Part shown: positions 35,743-44,143 of the stretch, piece by piece
Numbering within the stretch: the stretch's first letter is position 1
Layout of the letters: each line of letters starts with the position of its first letter
Origin: Treponema sp.
GTDB lineage: Bacteria; Spirochaetota; Spirochaetia; Treponematales; Treponemataceae
Assembly (NCBI GenBank): GCA_017549025.1
Contig: JAFYWB010000069.1
Location: 1 to 60,453 of the forward strand
DNA length: 60,453 bases
Reading direction: 5' to 3'
Made by a program: the position numbers and the translations under genes
The notes under the pieces: model-generated
What the model was told of the DNA's origin: nothing
Databases searched by the model: none
What the model saw: the letters and a program-made list of their open reading frames with translations, nothing else

Positions 35743-36840
35743 ATGGATTTTGACAATACAAACCAGCAAAATAACCAGCACACCAACCAGCAGCTGGAAC
35801 CAATTCCAGAAAAGAAGAAGAGCAAATCTCCCAAGACGAAGAAAACCGGCTTGATAATTCTCCTTGTTCTCTGCGGAATTTGGGCTGCACTGAGCTTCTT
35901 GAACCGACTGAACAATACAAAGGATTCCTTTTCAGTGTCTTTTACCAAGGATTCTCCCATTAAAATCCTTGCTACCAAAGAAGCTTCTTCCTCAAAGCAG
36001 CAAAAGCATATTGCAGTCCTCCACATTGAAGGAACCATCCAAGCAGCCAACGAAACCTACAATCAAGAATGGCTCATTTCCACCATCCAAGACCTTACCT
36101 ATGACCCCAACAACATCGGGCTACTGCTGTACATTGATTCTCCCGGAGGCGGTGTTTACGAATCCGACGAGGTGTATCTGGAGCTTCTTGACTACAAGAA
36201 AATAAGCGACAAGCCAGTATGGGCCTATCTTGGCACCCTTGCAGCCTCCGGAGGCTACTACATTGCCTGTGCTGCAGACTATATCGTTGCCAACAGGAAC
36301 TGTCTCACTGGTTCCATTGGCGTTATTGCAGGCCAGTCCGTGGATTTTTCCGAATTCCTAGAAAATCACGGCATTAAGGTAAACACCTTTACCGCGGGCA
36401 GCAACAAGGATATGCTGGGAATCAGTAGCCCCGTTACCCAAGAACAGGCTCAAATCATGCAAGCCATTGCCGACGATTGCTACAACCAGTTTATAGGAAT
36501 TGTTGCCAACAGCAGAAAGCTTACGCTGCAACAGGTAACCACCTTGGCCGACGGAAGAATCTATACTGCATCACAAGCCTTGAATCACAAGCTTATTGAC
36601 GATATTTCTCGCTATGAAGAAGCCTGCAACAGCTACCAAGCAGCTCTCAGAAAAGGCACTGTGGAATTTGTCCATTATTATCCAGAGGTGGAATTGGATT
36701 TTATGGACTACGTAATGAAAAACATCACATCCTTTGTTTCACGGCTCACTGCCACCAGTCCCACGGAAAATCTCTTGCAACGAGCTCAAGAACAGGTGTT
36801 ACCAGAAATTTCTTATCCAGCATATTACTTTTCTCCCTAA
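35743..36840 (+). CDS. sppA: Signal peptide peptidase SppA, 36K type
   Basis: The 365-residue protein has a cytosolic N-terminus, one membrane anchor (about residues 38-56) and a single ClpP-fold SppA domain. IDSPGGGV precedes the catalytic Ser in AASGGYY, and a Lys in the AGSNKDM segment fits the Ser-Lys dyad. It degrades leftover signal peptides in the membrane. GGAG precedes the ATG, 8 nt after the DUF975 gene, so the two probably form an operon. Confidence 0.9.
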   Translation: MDFDNTNQQNNQHTNQQLEPIPEKKKSKSPKTKKTGLIILLVLCGIWAALSFLNRLNNTKDSFSVSFTKDSPIKILATKEASSSKQQKHIAVLHIEGTIQAANETYNQEWLISTIQDLTYDPNNIGLLLYIDSPGGGVYESDEVYLELLDYKKISDKPVWAYLGTLAASGGYYIACAADYIVANRNCLTGSIGVIAGQSVDFSEFLENHGIKVNTFTAGSNKDMLGISSPVTQEQAQIMQAIADDCYNQFIGIVANSRKLTLQQVTTLADGRIYTASQALNHKLIDDISRYEEACNSYQAALRKGTVEFVHYYPEVELDFMDYVMKNITSFVSRLTATSPTENLLQRAQEQVLPEISYPAYYFSP

Positions 36841-36851
36841 AAGATACATTT

Positions 36852-36882
36852 AAAAAAAAAGCGGGTACGTTAAAGTACCCGC
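36852..36882 (-). terminator. Terminator of the HTH-receiver gene
   Basis: Stem GCGGGTAC/GTACCCGC (36861-36882) is followed on the minus strand by T9; it may also stop read-through from sppA. Confidence 0.85.
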
Positions 36883-36948
36883 CCAACAGGAGCTTAACAA
36901 AAAAGCTTACAAAAATGTCTGCTACCAGCCCCTTTTCAAAAAAAAGCC

Positions 36949-37557
36949 CTACTTAGAAGCCTTAGCAAAAGCGCTCTTAATTGCTTGGCTCAATTCATCC
37001 AAAACCACAGGCTTACGGAAGAATGCCACAGCATTCATTTCCTGAATCTTATCCTCAATACCAGAATCCTGCAAAGCGGTAATAACAATGATGGCAGGAT
37101 TTCCAAAATCATCGGAGGAATTGATTTTCTTGCACAGCTCAAATCCATCTACACCAGGCAGATTCAAGTCCAGCACCACTACAGTGGGCTTCTTGCTTGA
37201 CATCAAAGCACCAGCTTCAAATCCATCAAAAGCCTGGTAAACCTGTGTACCAGCAAATTCCTTAGAAAGATACTGATGCAATACAGTGTTCAATCCCATT
37301 TCGTCTTCAACCACCAAAATGCTGGTATTGGAATTGTGATTGCAAAGAGAAGCCAGATTCTCTGGAACACGCATATTCCGCTCTGTCATAAAGCCCACCA
37401 AATCATCTGCGTATACTCGGTATTGTCCGCCAGGAGTACTGTAGGCTTTCAAATACCCATTACGAATCCAGTTGATGGCAGTCTGGTTTGCAACGCCGCA
37501 GATATTGGCTACTTCTAATGCTGAATAAACGATCGTCTTCTCAAATTCTTTGGACAT
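36949..37557 (-). CDS. Response regulator with N-terminal excisionase/MerR-like DNA-binding domain
   Basis: The 202-residue protein has a small winged helix first (about 8-57: YSALEVANICGVANQTAINWIRNGYL, then PGGQYRVYADDL), of the excisionase/BldC type. A full receiver domain follows (about 78-198) with E84-D85, phospho-acceptor D130 in VVLDLNLPG, a Thr in VITALQ and Lys in FRKP. DNA-binding domain before receiver is the reverse of the common order. No kinase gene adjoins. GAGGTGA precedes the ATG. Confidence 0.85.
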   Translation of the reverse strand: MSKEFEKTIVYSALEVANICGVANQTAINWIRNGYLKAYSTPGGQYRVYADDLVGFMTERNMRVPENLASLCNHNSNTSILVVEDEMGLNTVLHQYLSKEFAGTQVYQAFDGFEAGALMSSKKPTVVVLDLNLPGVDGFELCKKINSSDDFGNPAIIVITALQDSGIEDKIQEMNAVAFFRKPVVLDELSQAIKSAFAKASK

Positions 37558-37695
37558 AAACTCACCTCTCTATATAAACATCACAAAAATGAATTTGTTT
37601 CAAATTGTATATACTAAACTTTAATACTATACATCAAAAATAACAAGTCAAATATGGGCAGAAAAGCAAAAAATTTGAAAGATTTTTTACAAAAA

Positions 37696-38301
37696 TTATA
37701 TTTTTGAGATTTTAGATTTAAAATCCTTGTAAGAAAAGCCTTTTCGAACCAAATATTTTTCCGTAGCTTCCACAGACTTTCCCAATCTCCGACATTTTTC
37801 AATAGCCCGATCCAAAAGCTGCTGCTGATCAACCCCTTCAAAATACTCATCCAGAGCCTGGTTTGCAAGCTTCCTATCGATTCCCTTAGTAAGCAACCCG
37901 CAGAGCAACCGACTTCGTCCTTCTGCATGGTTGATGGCCCGATTCCGAAGCCACGCCTGAGCATACCGCAAATCGGAAAGAAAGCCCCGCTCCTGAAGAT
38001 AATCTAAGGCACCATCAATAGCCACATCTCCATGGCCCTTCTTTTTTAACTTTATAGTCAAAAGAAAACGACTATGCTCCGCTCGCTCCAAATAAGCCAC
38101 CGCAGCCTTTTCCGCCGCAAACTTTAAGCCCGCCAACACCAAGTCATCCAATTCAGCATCAGATAACTGCCGCTCCGCCACAATATCCTGTGCAGGAAGC
38201 AGCTGAAGATAACAGCTTCGGACAAAAAAAGAAGACCCCATGGAAAGGGTAACCTGTACACAATCCCATGAGATCTGCTTTGTTGTGGTAATTTGAACCA
38301 C
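37696..38301 (-). CDS. recX: RecX family regulatory protein
   Basis: The 201-residue protein has three RecX three-helix repeats: RAEHSRFLLTIKLKKKGH, LDYLQERGFLSDLRYAQAWLRN and GLLTKGIDRKLANQAL. RecX proteins modulate RecA filaments. The gene shares one base with the rpsI stop, an unusual partner; recX usually follows recA. Co-translation with ribosomal protein genes is implied by the overlap. Confidence 0.85.
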   Translation of the reverse strand: MVQITTTKQISWDCVQVTLSMGSSFFVRSCYLQLLPAQDIVAERQLSDAELDDLVLAGLKFAAEKAAVAYLERAEHSRFLLTIKLKKKGHGDVAIDGALDYLQERGFLSDLRYAQAWLRNRAINHAEGRSRLLCGLLTKGIDRKLANQALDEYFEGVDQQQLLDRAIEKCRRLGKSVEATEKYLVRKGFSYKDFKSKISKI

Positions 38302-38693
38302 TAGCGCTTGCTGAACTGGAAGCGGCGGCGTGCACCACGCTGACCGAACTTCTTTCGTTCAACCATTCGGGAGTCACGAGTAAGGTAACCGTTAGCCTTC
38401 AATGAAGCATAGTTACCCTGGTCTACCTGAGTCAAAGCTCGGGACAAACCATGGAGACAAGCACCAGCCTGTCCATTCAATCCACCACCAGTAACATTAA
38501 TGAGAACGTCAAACTTGTTCTCGCTAGCTGTTACCATAAGGGGCTGACGTACTACACGAACCTGATCCTCAGTTGCAAAGTAGTCAGCAACGTCCTTGCC
38601 GTTTACAACAATCTTGCCTGTTCCTTCCCGCAGGAATACACGGGCAACGGCAGTCTTTCTTCTTCCTGTACCAATTCCGATATTCTTAACCAC
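38301..38693 (-). CDS. rpsI: 30S ribosomal protein S9
   Basis: The 130-residue S9 has the GTGRRKTAVARVFL opening and the basic C-terminal tail ending in QFSKR, which reaches the P-site tRNA. The start is GTG with AGGAG upstream. It follows rplM by 12 nt, the conserved L13-S9 pair. Confidence 0.97.
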   Translation of the reverse strand: MVKNIGIGTGRRKTAVARVFLREGTGKIVVNGKDVADYFATEDQVRVVRQPLMVTASENKFDVLINVTGGGLNGQAGACLHGLSRALTQVDQGNYASLKANGYLTRDSRMVERKKFGQRGARRRFQFSKR

Positions 38694-38705
38694 AATATAC
38701 TCCTG

Positions 38706-39134
38706 TTAGATGTCCAGAGGCTGAGGATTCTGGGCGGCATGAGGATGCTCAGTTCCAGCATAAATCTTTACATTCTTCAAGATTGCACGTCCCAAAGGTC
38801 CCTTAGGCAGCATTCCCTTGATGGCCAACATCAAAGGAGCGTCGGCGTGGCGCTGAATCTTCTTCTCGAAGGTGAAAGTCTTCAATCCACCAACATAACC
38901 GGTGTGGTGGTGATACAACTTGTCGTTAAACTTGTTTCCAGTTACGGCAACCTTATCAGCATTGATAATAACAACAAAGTCACCCATTTCCTGGTTCCGA
39001 GCGTAAGTAGCCTTGTGCTTTCCTCTCAGAACACTAGCAACCTTAGCTGCAACCCGTCCCAGGGGCTTGCCTGCTGCATCGATAACATACCAGTTACGTA
39101 CAGCATCGCGTTCATTCACAAAAATAGTCTTCAT
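38706..39134 (-). CDS. rplM: 50S ribosomal protein L13
   Basis: The 142-residue L13 has the typical WYVIDAAGKPLGRVAAKVA, the LRGKHK segment and the YHHTGYVGG stretch. It is usual in length. The start overlaps the stop of a 53-codon open frame (39131-39292) by 4 nt, suggesting coupling. Its own ribosome site is weak (AAGG). Confidence 0.97.
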   Translation of the reverse strand: MKTIFVNERDAVRNWYVIDAAGKPLGRVAAKVASVLRGKHKATYARNQEMGDFVVIINADKVAVTGNKFNDKLYHHHTGYVGGLKTFTFEKKIQRHADAPLMLAIKGMLPKGPLGRAILKNVKIYAGTEHPHAAQNPQPLDI

Positions 39135-39292
39135 GCATATACCTTATCTACTAAGAATTCTAAAATCGCCTTGGCTTCCAGCATCGGAAAACCGCAGCCC
39201 CAAGTCAGGTGAGCAGCCCAACTCGGCACGCCTTCGCGCAGATATACGGGAGAATATCCTACCACGGAACCCCAGCGATTGTCAATAATCAT
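39131..39292 (-). CDS. Small open reading frame coupled to rplM (53 codons)
   Basis: This frame encodes a 53-residue peptide starting MIIDNRWG and ending FLVDKVYA. Its TGA overlaps the rplM ATG in an ATGA junction, the hallmark of translational coupling. It is in the same frame as the oppA-like gene, whose TAG lies just upstream. GGAG sits very close to the ATG; GTG codons slightly further up are alternative starts. The composition (Trp, Gly, Pro; Ala/Leu-rich tail) is protein-like. I recognise no family; it may be a leader peptide or a small protein. Confidence 0.45.
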   Translation of the reverse strand: MIIDNRWGSVVGYSPVYLREGVPSWAAHLTWGCGFPMLEAKAILEFLVDKVYA

Positions 39293-39316
39293 ATCTCCAG
39301 AAATCACCACTGAGAG

Positions 39317-40846
39317 CTACTTTGCCAGTACCAAATTAGGAATGGATACCGGTACCTTTTCCAGATACAAATGCTTCAAGGGATGAATGTCTAGGGCATT
39401 CAAGTACCAGCCCTTTACTCGCTGCCGATCGATGATGTTGAGGGTAACAGGGTGGGACACAGGAATAATCAGTCCATCAGACAAAAGAAGATCCTCTGCA
39501 GCAGACAAAAGCTCCAGTCGTTTCTCCCCAGTGGCAAAGGCTGCTTCCTGCAAAAGCTTATCGTATTCGCTATTGTTCCACTGGGATTCATTCAAGGTGG
39601 AGTCTGAACGGAACAGCTCTAAAAATGCCAAGGGATCTGCAAAGTCTCCAATCCAGGTGTAGCTGAACAAATCTGCATCCCAACTAGGAATGCTATCAAG
39701 ATACCGCTGCATGGGAGTAATACTCAAATGAACGGTAATCCCCAGCTGACTCCAGCTTTCCATCAGGATTTGAGCCTGACCTTTGGCATATTCTGTGTCG
39801 GAAACTGCCAGGGTAATTTCTAGCGGGGCATCGGCAGCCATACCCGCAGCTTCCTTTGCTTGAGCCAAAAGCAGCTTTGCTTCCTCCAAGTCGTAATCGG
39901 TAAGACCAGCAGGAGCAACATAATTTCCGATGGGATAGATCAAGGTGGTGGCAGGAACAAAGCTATTGCCCCGCACTGCATCCCAAGGAACCGCTGCCAA
40001 AAGGGCATTACGAAAGGAAGCTTGATTCCAAGGGGCCTTGTGGCTTTTGAAAAACAAGTATTCCGTGGCAAATTCAGCGTTAATCAGCACGGAATTGTAA
40101 TCGATGAGAGAAGCAATGTCTGCCACCGACAGCACCCAGTCCACCTCACCAGTGTTGTACAGATAGGAGTTCTCCACAGTATCGTCCGATTGGAGCACAA
40201 GGATTTCCTCCAGCGCCACGTTGGCAGCATCGTGATACTGAGGATTCTTCTTCATACGAAGCTGGCTCCCATCGTAGGATTCCAGCAGAAAAGGACCACT
40301 GTAAACAGAACGGTCTGGATGAACGGCGGAAAAGGAGTGATGGCACAAAATGCTGGGTAAATGCTCCGTGGGAGCTACAAGCCGCAGGGTCAGCTGATAC
40401 TTCCCCTGAACGGAAATCCCCACCTCAGCCGCCTCTCCTTTGCCAGTGCGGTATTCAGCAGCCCCCCTAATGCAGTCCAGCAAGGAAGCAAAGGGAGCCT
40501 CGGTGGCAGGATTCAGCAGGTTCAGCCAGGAATCCTTGATGGTTTGAGCGGTAATCTCCTCTCCGTTGCTAAAGCGGGCTCCCTCCTTAAGGGTAAAGGT
40601 CCAACGGAGCTTGTCTCGAGAAACCTTGTAGTCAGCAACCAAGGCTGGCACTGGCTCCAAGGAAAAAGGATCGTGGGAAAAAAGCCCCTCGTACAAGCCC
40701 GTTAAGATTTGAGCCTCGGAGGAATAATTTGCAGTGTGAGGATCCAAATTATAGAAATGAACTGCATCCACAATGGTAAAGGGCCGCCCAAACAAAAGGG
40801 CTGAACTGAGGAAAAGGAGAAAAAGAATCAGCTTATTCTTCATCAA
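39317..40846 (-). CDS. Extracellular solute-binding protein, oligopeptide/nickel family 5
   Basis: The 509-residue protein has a signal peptide (about 1-20, cut near LFG-RPF) and the family 5 layout of OppA-type ABC binding proteins: LDPHTANYSSEAQILTGLYEGL, then LKEGARFSNGEEITAQTIKDSW. It captures peptides outside the inner membrane. No permease or ATPase genes are adjacent, so it is an orphan component. It overlaps the upstream 471-codon gene by 14 nt. Confidence 0.88.
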   Translation of the reverse strand: MMKNKLILFLLFLSSALLFGRPFTIVDAVHFYNLDPHTANYSSEAQILTGLYEGLFSHDPFSLEPVPALVADYKVSRDKLRWTFTLKEGARFSNGEEITAQTIKDSWLNLLNPATEAPFASLLDCIRGAAEYRTGKGEAAEVGISVQGKYQLTLRLVAPTEHLPSILCHHSFSAVHPDRSVYSGPFLLESYDGSQLRMKKNPQYHDAANVALEEILVLQSDDTVENSYLYNTGEVDWVLSVADIASLIDYNSVLINAEFATEYLFFKSHKAPWNQASFRNALLAAVPWDAVRGNSFVPATTLIYPIGNYVAPAGLTDYDLEEAKLLLAQAKEAAGMAADAPLEITLAVSDTEYAKGQAQILMESWSQLGITVHLSITPMQRYLDSIPSWDADLFSYTWIGDFADPLAFLELFRSDSTLNESQWNNSEYDKLLQEAAFATGEKRLELLSAAEDLLLSDGLIIPVSHPVTLNIIDRQRVKGWYLNALDIHPLKHLYLEKVPVSIPNLVLAK

Positions 40847-42248
40847 TAATTCCTAGCTTTTTCATCTGAGCCTGTTCCTCCACGTAGGCGGCATATTCAG
40901 CCTTTCGCTGATTTGTCTTTACCATGGTGTTTTTAATAGAGGTAGTTTCCATAGACAAGCCCTTTACCTTGGACTTGTTGGGACTTTCCACCTCGTTCTT
41001 GAAAAACTTATCGTAGCCCAACAGCAGAAGCAACATCTGCTGACATTCAGCTAGCTGTTTTGTCAGGAAGTTGTAAATTTCTTCTTCTTCCTGAGCTTCC
41101 ATTTTCTGATAGGTGGGACTTTCACGAGAAGCCAGGGCTGCATACAGGTTCATGCGTTTACCAATGTCTGCCAAGCTCTTGTTAAAGTTTATCTTCTCCG
41201 TAGTGGAGGTTTTTGTCATGGTATCCACAATGGGAATGGGGTATTCAATTGCAGGTGGCTTGAGACCAAAAGCCTTGCGGAAGGCCCGCTTGAATTTTTC
41301 CCAAGGTGAGTCGTTCTGAGTTTGTAGCAGGGCACTATTCTCCCGCAGCTTTAGGGAAACACCTTCCAGCTGAGGTGCCATTCCCGCAAGATTACGAACA
41401 GCCTCCATAATCAAGGTTTTAGTGTTTACCTGCACCTTTTTCTTTGTCTTTGTCTGGTGTACAACCTTAAGGCGAGCCAGCAAATCCTGCTGCTTTTGAA
41501 TGGAGGCAGAACCGATTGATTCTTGGGCGATTTCTTCCACCAGCTCAGGATAGAAGGGCTGGCGTCCCATGATGGAGGGAAAGAGGCGCTTTACCCGCTG
41601 CACCACATCGGGAACAGCTTCACCCTTTTCCCAAGTAAAGCTAGGATGGGCAATGACATTTTTGCGGACTTCTAGCTTGTAAAGCTCCCGTTGCAGGTCG
41701 GAGGATTCCTTGAGGGCAGCATTTATGTCTACAATGGCCTTGGAGGCAGCAGAAACAGCTCCGTTGATGGAGCCTGTGGCCATGGTATCAGTTCCCTGTC
41801 GAATATTGGTAAGCAAATCCGCCAGTGCCTTAGTGTTAGGATGCTTGCTGGTAACCACCAAGCCACCCCACTGGAAGCAGTTATTCAAGCCAATCAATTT
41901 CTTGATACGAGGCAAGGTCATGTTTGAAGCAGAAAATTTAAAATAATTACACAGGAAGTCCAGCACCCGCTCGTAGTCGGAAAGACGAATTCCCATTACC
42001 TGACTTCTTCCAGACTCTGCGAATTCCACATCCTCTGGAATTACCACATCAGAGATTTTTTTGTCTAACTTGTAGGGATCGGGAGTAATCAAGCCCTTTT
42101 GAAGCAAGAGCCCCATAACATTGTTTGCTGCCGAATAGAGAACACGGTAATTATCCAGCATCTCTACCATCACGTTGGAGTCAAACCAAGCGACTTTTTC
42201 CTCTAATGCTTCTTGTAAAGCCTTCTCAAAGTTAAAATCTTCTGCCAT
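40833..42248 (-). CDS. Conserved spirochaetal protein of unknown function
   Basis: The 471-residue protein has no signal peptide or membrane segment. It is mostly alpha-helical and opens with an acidic region (MAEDFNFEKALQEALEEK). The conserved-looking middle includes GLNNCFQWGGLVVTSKHPNTKAL and the RKNVIAHPSFTWEKGE stretch. I recognise no family; like the 703-residue protein it seems a spirochaete-type protein. It is a leaderless candidate (GATAAT 6 nt before ATG). It overlaps the oppA-like gene and may head a transcript through rplM-rpsI-recX. Confidence 0.6.
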   Translation of the reverse strand: MAEDFNFEKALQEALEEKVAWFDSNVMVEMLDNYRVLYSAANNVMGLLLQKGLITPDPYKLDKKISDVVIPEDVEFAESGRSQVMGIRLSDYERVLDFLCNYFKFSASNMTLPRIKKLIGLNNCFQWGGLVVTSKHPNTKALADLLTNIRQGTDTMATGSINGAVSAASKAIVDINAALKESSDLQRELYKLEVRKNVIAHPSFTWEKGEAVPDVVQRVKRLFPSIMGRQPFYPELVEEIAQESIGSASIQKQQDLLARLKVVHQTKTKKKVQVNTKTLIMEAVRNLAGMAPQLEGVSLKLRENSALLQTQNDSPWEKFKRAFRKAFGLKPPAIEYPIPIVDTMTKTSTTEKINFNKSLADIGKRMNLYAALASRESPTYQKMEAQEEEEIYNFLTKQLAECQQMLLLLLGYDKFFKNEVESPNKSKVKGLSMETTSIKNTMVKTNQRKAEYAAYVEEQAQMKKLGIIDEE

Positions 42249-42254
42249 ATATCT

Positions 42255-42282
42255 ATTATCGGTAAAAAAAGGAATTTCTCAA
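42255..42282 (-). promoter_or_regulatory. Promoter of the 471-residue protein gene, leaderless type
   Basis: -35 TTGAGA (42277-42282), 16 nt spacer, -10 GATAAT (42255-42260), 6 nt to the ATG at 42248. Confidence 0.6.
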
Positions 42283-42321
42283 GAAAAAGTCATGGTCACA
42301 GATGGTTTAACAAAAAACTCA

Positions 42322-42372
42322 TAGCTTCTAAGCTTCTAAGCTTCTAAGCTTCTAAGCTTTTAAGCTTCTAAG
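42322..42372. repeat. Tandem 8-bp repeat (AGCTTCTA), about six copies
   Basis: Six near-perfect direct copies, one with a single change, run up to and over the stop codon of the CYTH gene. They lie about 40 nt upstream of the promoter of the 471-residue protein gene. Copy number is likely to vary by slippage. Confidence 0.9.
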
Positions 42373-42973
42373 ACCGCACCTCCTGCAAAAGCTGACTGTA
42401 GTATCTACCTTCTATAGCAGCTTCTGCTATTCCACAGGCGAACAGCACCTGACGCAGTCGCTGGTGAGCAGAAGACACCACCTGAGGCGCCTGGCTTTGG
42501 CACAATATTTCCAGCTCCAAGAAATTTCCCAGCTCTGGAATAAAACACAATTCCAAAAGCACCTCATCCCATTGCCAAGCAGCCACCAGCTTTTCCTTTT
42601 TCAAGTGAATAGCAAAGCCTGCATCCTGTAAAAACAGCTCCAAGGGCTCCCGTTTGTCTACTTGGAATTCCTGCTCCTGATTCACTTCAAAGGAATTTTT
42701 CATCAGCTCCTTTCGCTTGTAGGTAACAAGAAGCTGAGAACTACAATCTGCAGGAAAATCCTCTGTTTTGAGGGGCCATTGTTCAGCGTGAAAGCAAGAA
42801 GCCTCTGTAAAAAAGTTTTTTTCTTCCCGAATGCGAATTTGCACCTGTTTGTGAGGCTCCTTCCAATAGGTGTCGCTTTTGTAGCAACAGCGCTGAAACT
42901 GGGCAAAAGAAGCCAACCGTGAAACGAGGTCTGCCACATCTTGAACATGGGCTTTTAATTCAATTTCTACCAT
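42368..42973 (-). CDS. cyaB: CYTH-domain protein, class IV adenylate cyclase-like
   Basis: The 201-residue protein begins with the CYTH signature EIELKA and has the basic strands expected in the triphosphate tunnel (QVQIRIREEKN, LLVTYKRKELMK) and acidic metal-binding strands (ELCFIPELGNFLELEI). The closest type is CyaB class IV cyclase, but CYTH proteins also include thiamine-triphosphatases. The start at 42973 is fixed by the motif and by TATACT 6 nt upstream; there is no Shine-Dalgarno. If it makes cAMP, the double-cNMP protein at 24416-25681 is a possible receptor (inference). Confidence 0.78.
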   Translation of the reverse strand: MVEIELKAHVQDVADLVSRLASFAQFQRCCYKSDTYWKEPHKQVQIRIREEKNFFTEASCFHAEQWPLKTEDFPADCSSQLLVTYKRKELMKNSFEVNQEQEFQVDKREPLELFLQDAGFAIHLKKEKLVAAWQWDEVLLELCFIPELGNFLELEILCQSQAPQVVSSAHQRLRQVLFACGIAEAAIEGRYYSQLLQEVRS

Positions 42974-42979
42974 ATTTAT

Positions 42980-42985
42980 AGTATA
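42980..42985 (-). promoter_or_regulatory. CYTH-gene -10 box, leaderless type
   Basis: TATACT lies 6 nt before the ATG at 42973; no clear -35 is visible. Confidence 0.4.
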
Positions 42986-43107
42986 CCATAACCAAGTAAA
43001 AGCAGATAGAGGTGGTAATTTGCCAGCACGCATCAGCAAAAGCGGAACCATTGCAACTACCACACTGTAACAATACTTCATTTTTGAAACACTACTAAAA
43101 AAATACC

Positions 43108-43136
43108 TTGCATTTATCTTCTAAAAATGTCATAAT
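43108..43136 (+). promoter_or_regulatory. Promoter of the dapA-asd-lysA operon
   Basis: -35 TTGCAT (43108-43113), 17 nt spacer, -10 CATAAT (43131-43136), leader of about 80 nt with GAGG before the ATG. I see no lysine riboswitch fold in the leader. Confidence 0.5.
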
Positions 43137-43222
43137 CTTGCAACTTGTTTGGGCTAAAATACCATAAAATCAATCAAAAAAAGGCCCACACAAGATGAAT
43201 CTTCAAAATCACGAGGCGATTT

Positions 43223-44131
43223 ATGGCAAAGCTGAGAGGTGCATTTACTGCACTGATAACTCCCATGCTCCCCAACGGTGAGCTGGACTACGAGGGATAC
43301 CGCTCCCTCCTGCGCTACCAGCTTGACAATGGCATTACTGGACTGCTTCCCCTGGGAACTACAGGTGAAACTCCAACCTTGAAGGAGGTGGGAGAGGAAG
43401 ACACACTCATTGACATTGCGGTGGAGGAAGTAACAGCCTATCGAAAAAAACAGAACCGTGAGATTCCCCTTATCATTGGAGCGGGAAGTAACAATACAGA
43501 CGAAGCCATCCGCTACGTAACCCGTGCACGAGACAAGGGTGCCGACTACGCACTGGTGGTTTCCCCCTACTACAACAAGCCCTCCGACGAGGGAATTTTC
43601 CGACACTATGAGGCCATTTCCAAAATCGGAATTCCCATCCTTGTGTACAATATTGCAGGACGCACAGGAAAGAACATTTCCACCGCCCTCTTGCAGCGGA
43701 TTGCAGAGCTTCCCAACATTGCTGGTGTAAAGGAAGCCTCTGGTGACATTAACCAGATGATGGATGTCATTTCTACCATTGCCCGCAAGAAAAAGGATTT
43801 CTGCGTCCTCAGTGGAGACGACGGACTGACATTGCCCTTGATTGCAGCTGGTGGAGACGGCATTATCTCCGTAGTGTCCAACTTGGCTCCTGCCGAAGTT
43901 ACCAAGCTTACCATGGCAGCCCTGGAAGGAGACATGGATACCGCCCGTGACATGCACTACCGCCTGATGCCCTTCTTTAAGGCAGCATTCTGTGACGGAA
44001 ACCCCACTTCCATCAAATACGCCATGAACTACAAGGGACTGCCCGCAGGTAGTCTCCGCTTGCCCTTGGTGGAGGCAAACGACAACGCAAAGAAAACAAT
44101 CCAGGCTGCCTTGGCAGAATGTGGCCTGTAA
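43223..44131 (+). CDS. dapA: 4-hydroxy-tetrahydrodipicolinate synthase
   Basis: The 302-residue aldolase condenses pyruvate with aspartate semialdehyde, the first step specific to lysine and diaminopimelate. The Schiff-base Lys170 lies in IAGVKEASGD, Tyr142 in VYNIAGRTG and the GTTGE loop at about 45-49. It is the first gene of dapA-asd-lysA, 12 nt before asd. Confidence 0.95.
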   Translation: MAKLRGAFTALITPMLPNGELDYEGYRSLLRYQLDNGITGLLPLGTTGETPTLKEVGEEDTLIDIAVEEVTAYRKKQNREIPLIIGAGSNNTDEAIRYVTRARDKGADYALVVSPYYNKPSDEGIFRHYEAISKIGIPILVYNIAGRTGKNISTALLQRIAELPNIAGVKEASGDINQMMDVISTIARKKKDFCVLSGDDGLTLPLIAAGGDGIISVVSNLAPAEVTKLTMAALEGDMDTARDMHYRLMPFFKAAFCDGNPTSIKYAMNYKGLPAGSLRLPLVEANDNAKKTIQAALAECGL

Positions 44132-44143
44132 GGAGACAAGAAA

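Noticed and set aside
39135-39316. Possible SRP (4.5S) RNA before rplM, because of a CAGG...CAGCC pattern
   Set aside because: The GGAAG tetraloop region of the SRP domain is absent, and the stretch reads as a coherent 53-codon frame coupled to rplM.
42322-42372. Origin-type iterons
   Set aside because: The 8-bp unit has no DnaA-box likeness and no replication gene is adjacent; a simple slippage repeat is the simpler reading.
43137-43222. Lysine riboswitch (L box) before dapA
   Set aside because: The leader is only about 80 nt and lacks the conserved L-box helices; I see no alternative terminator.
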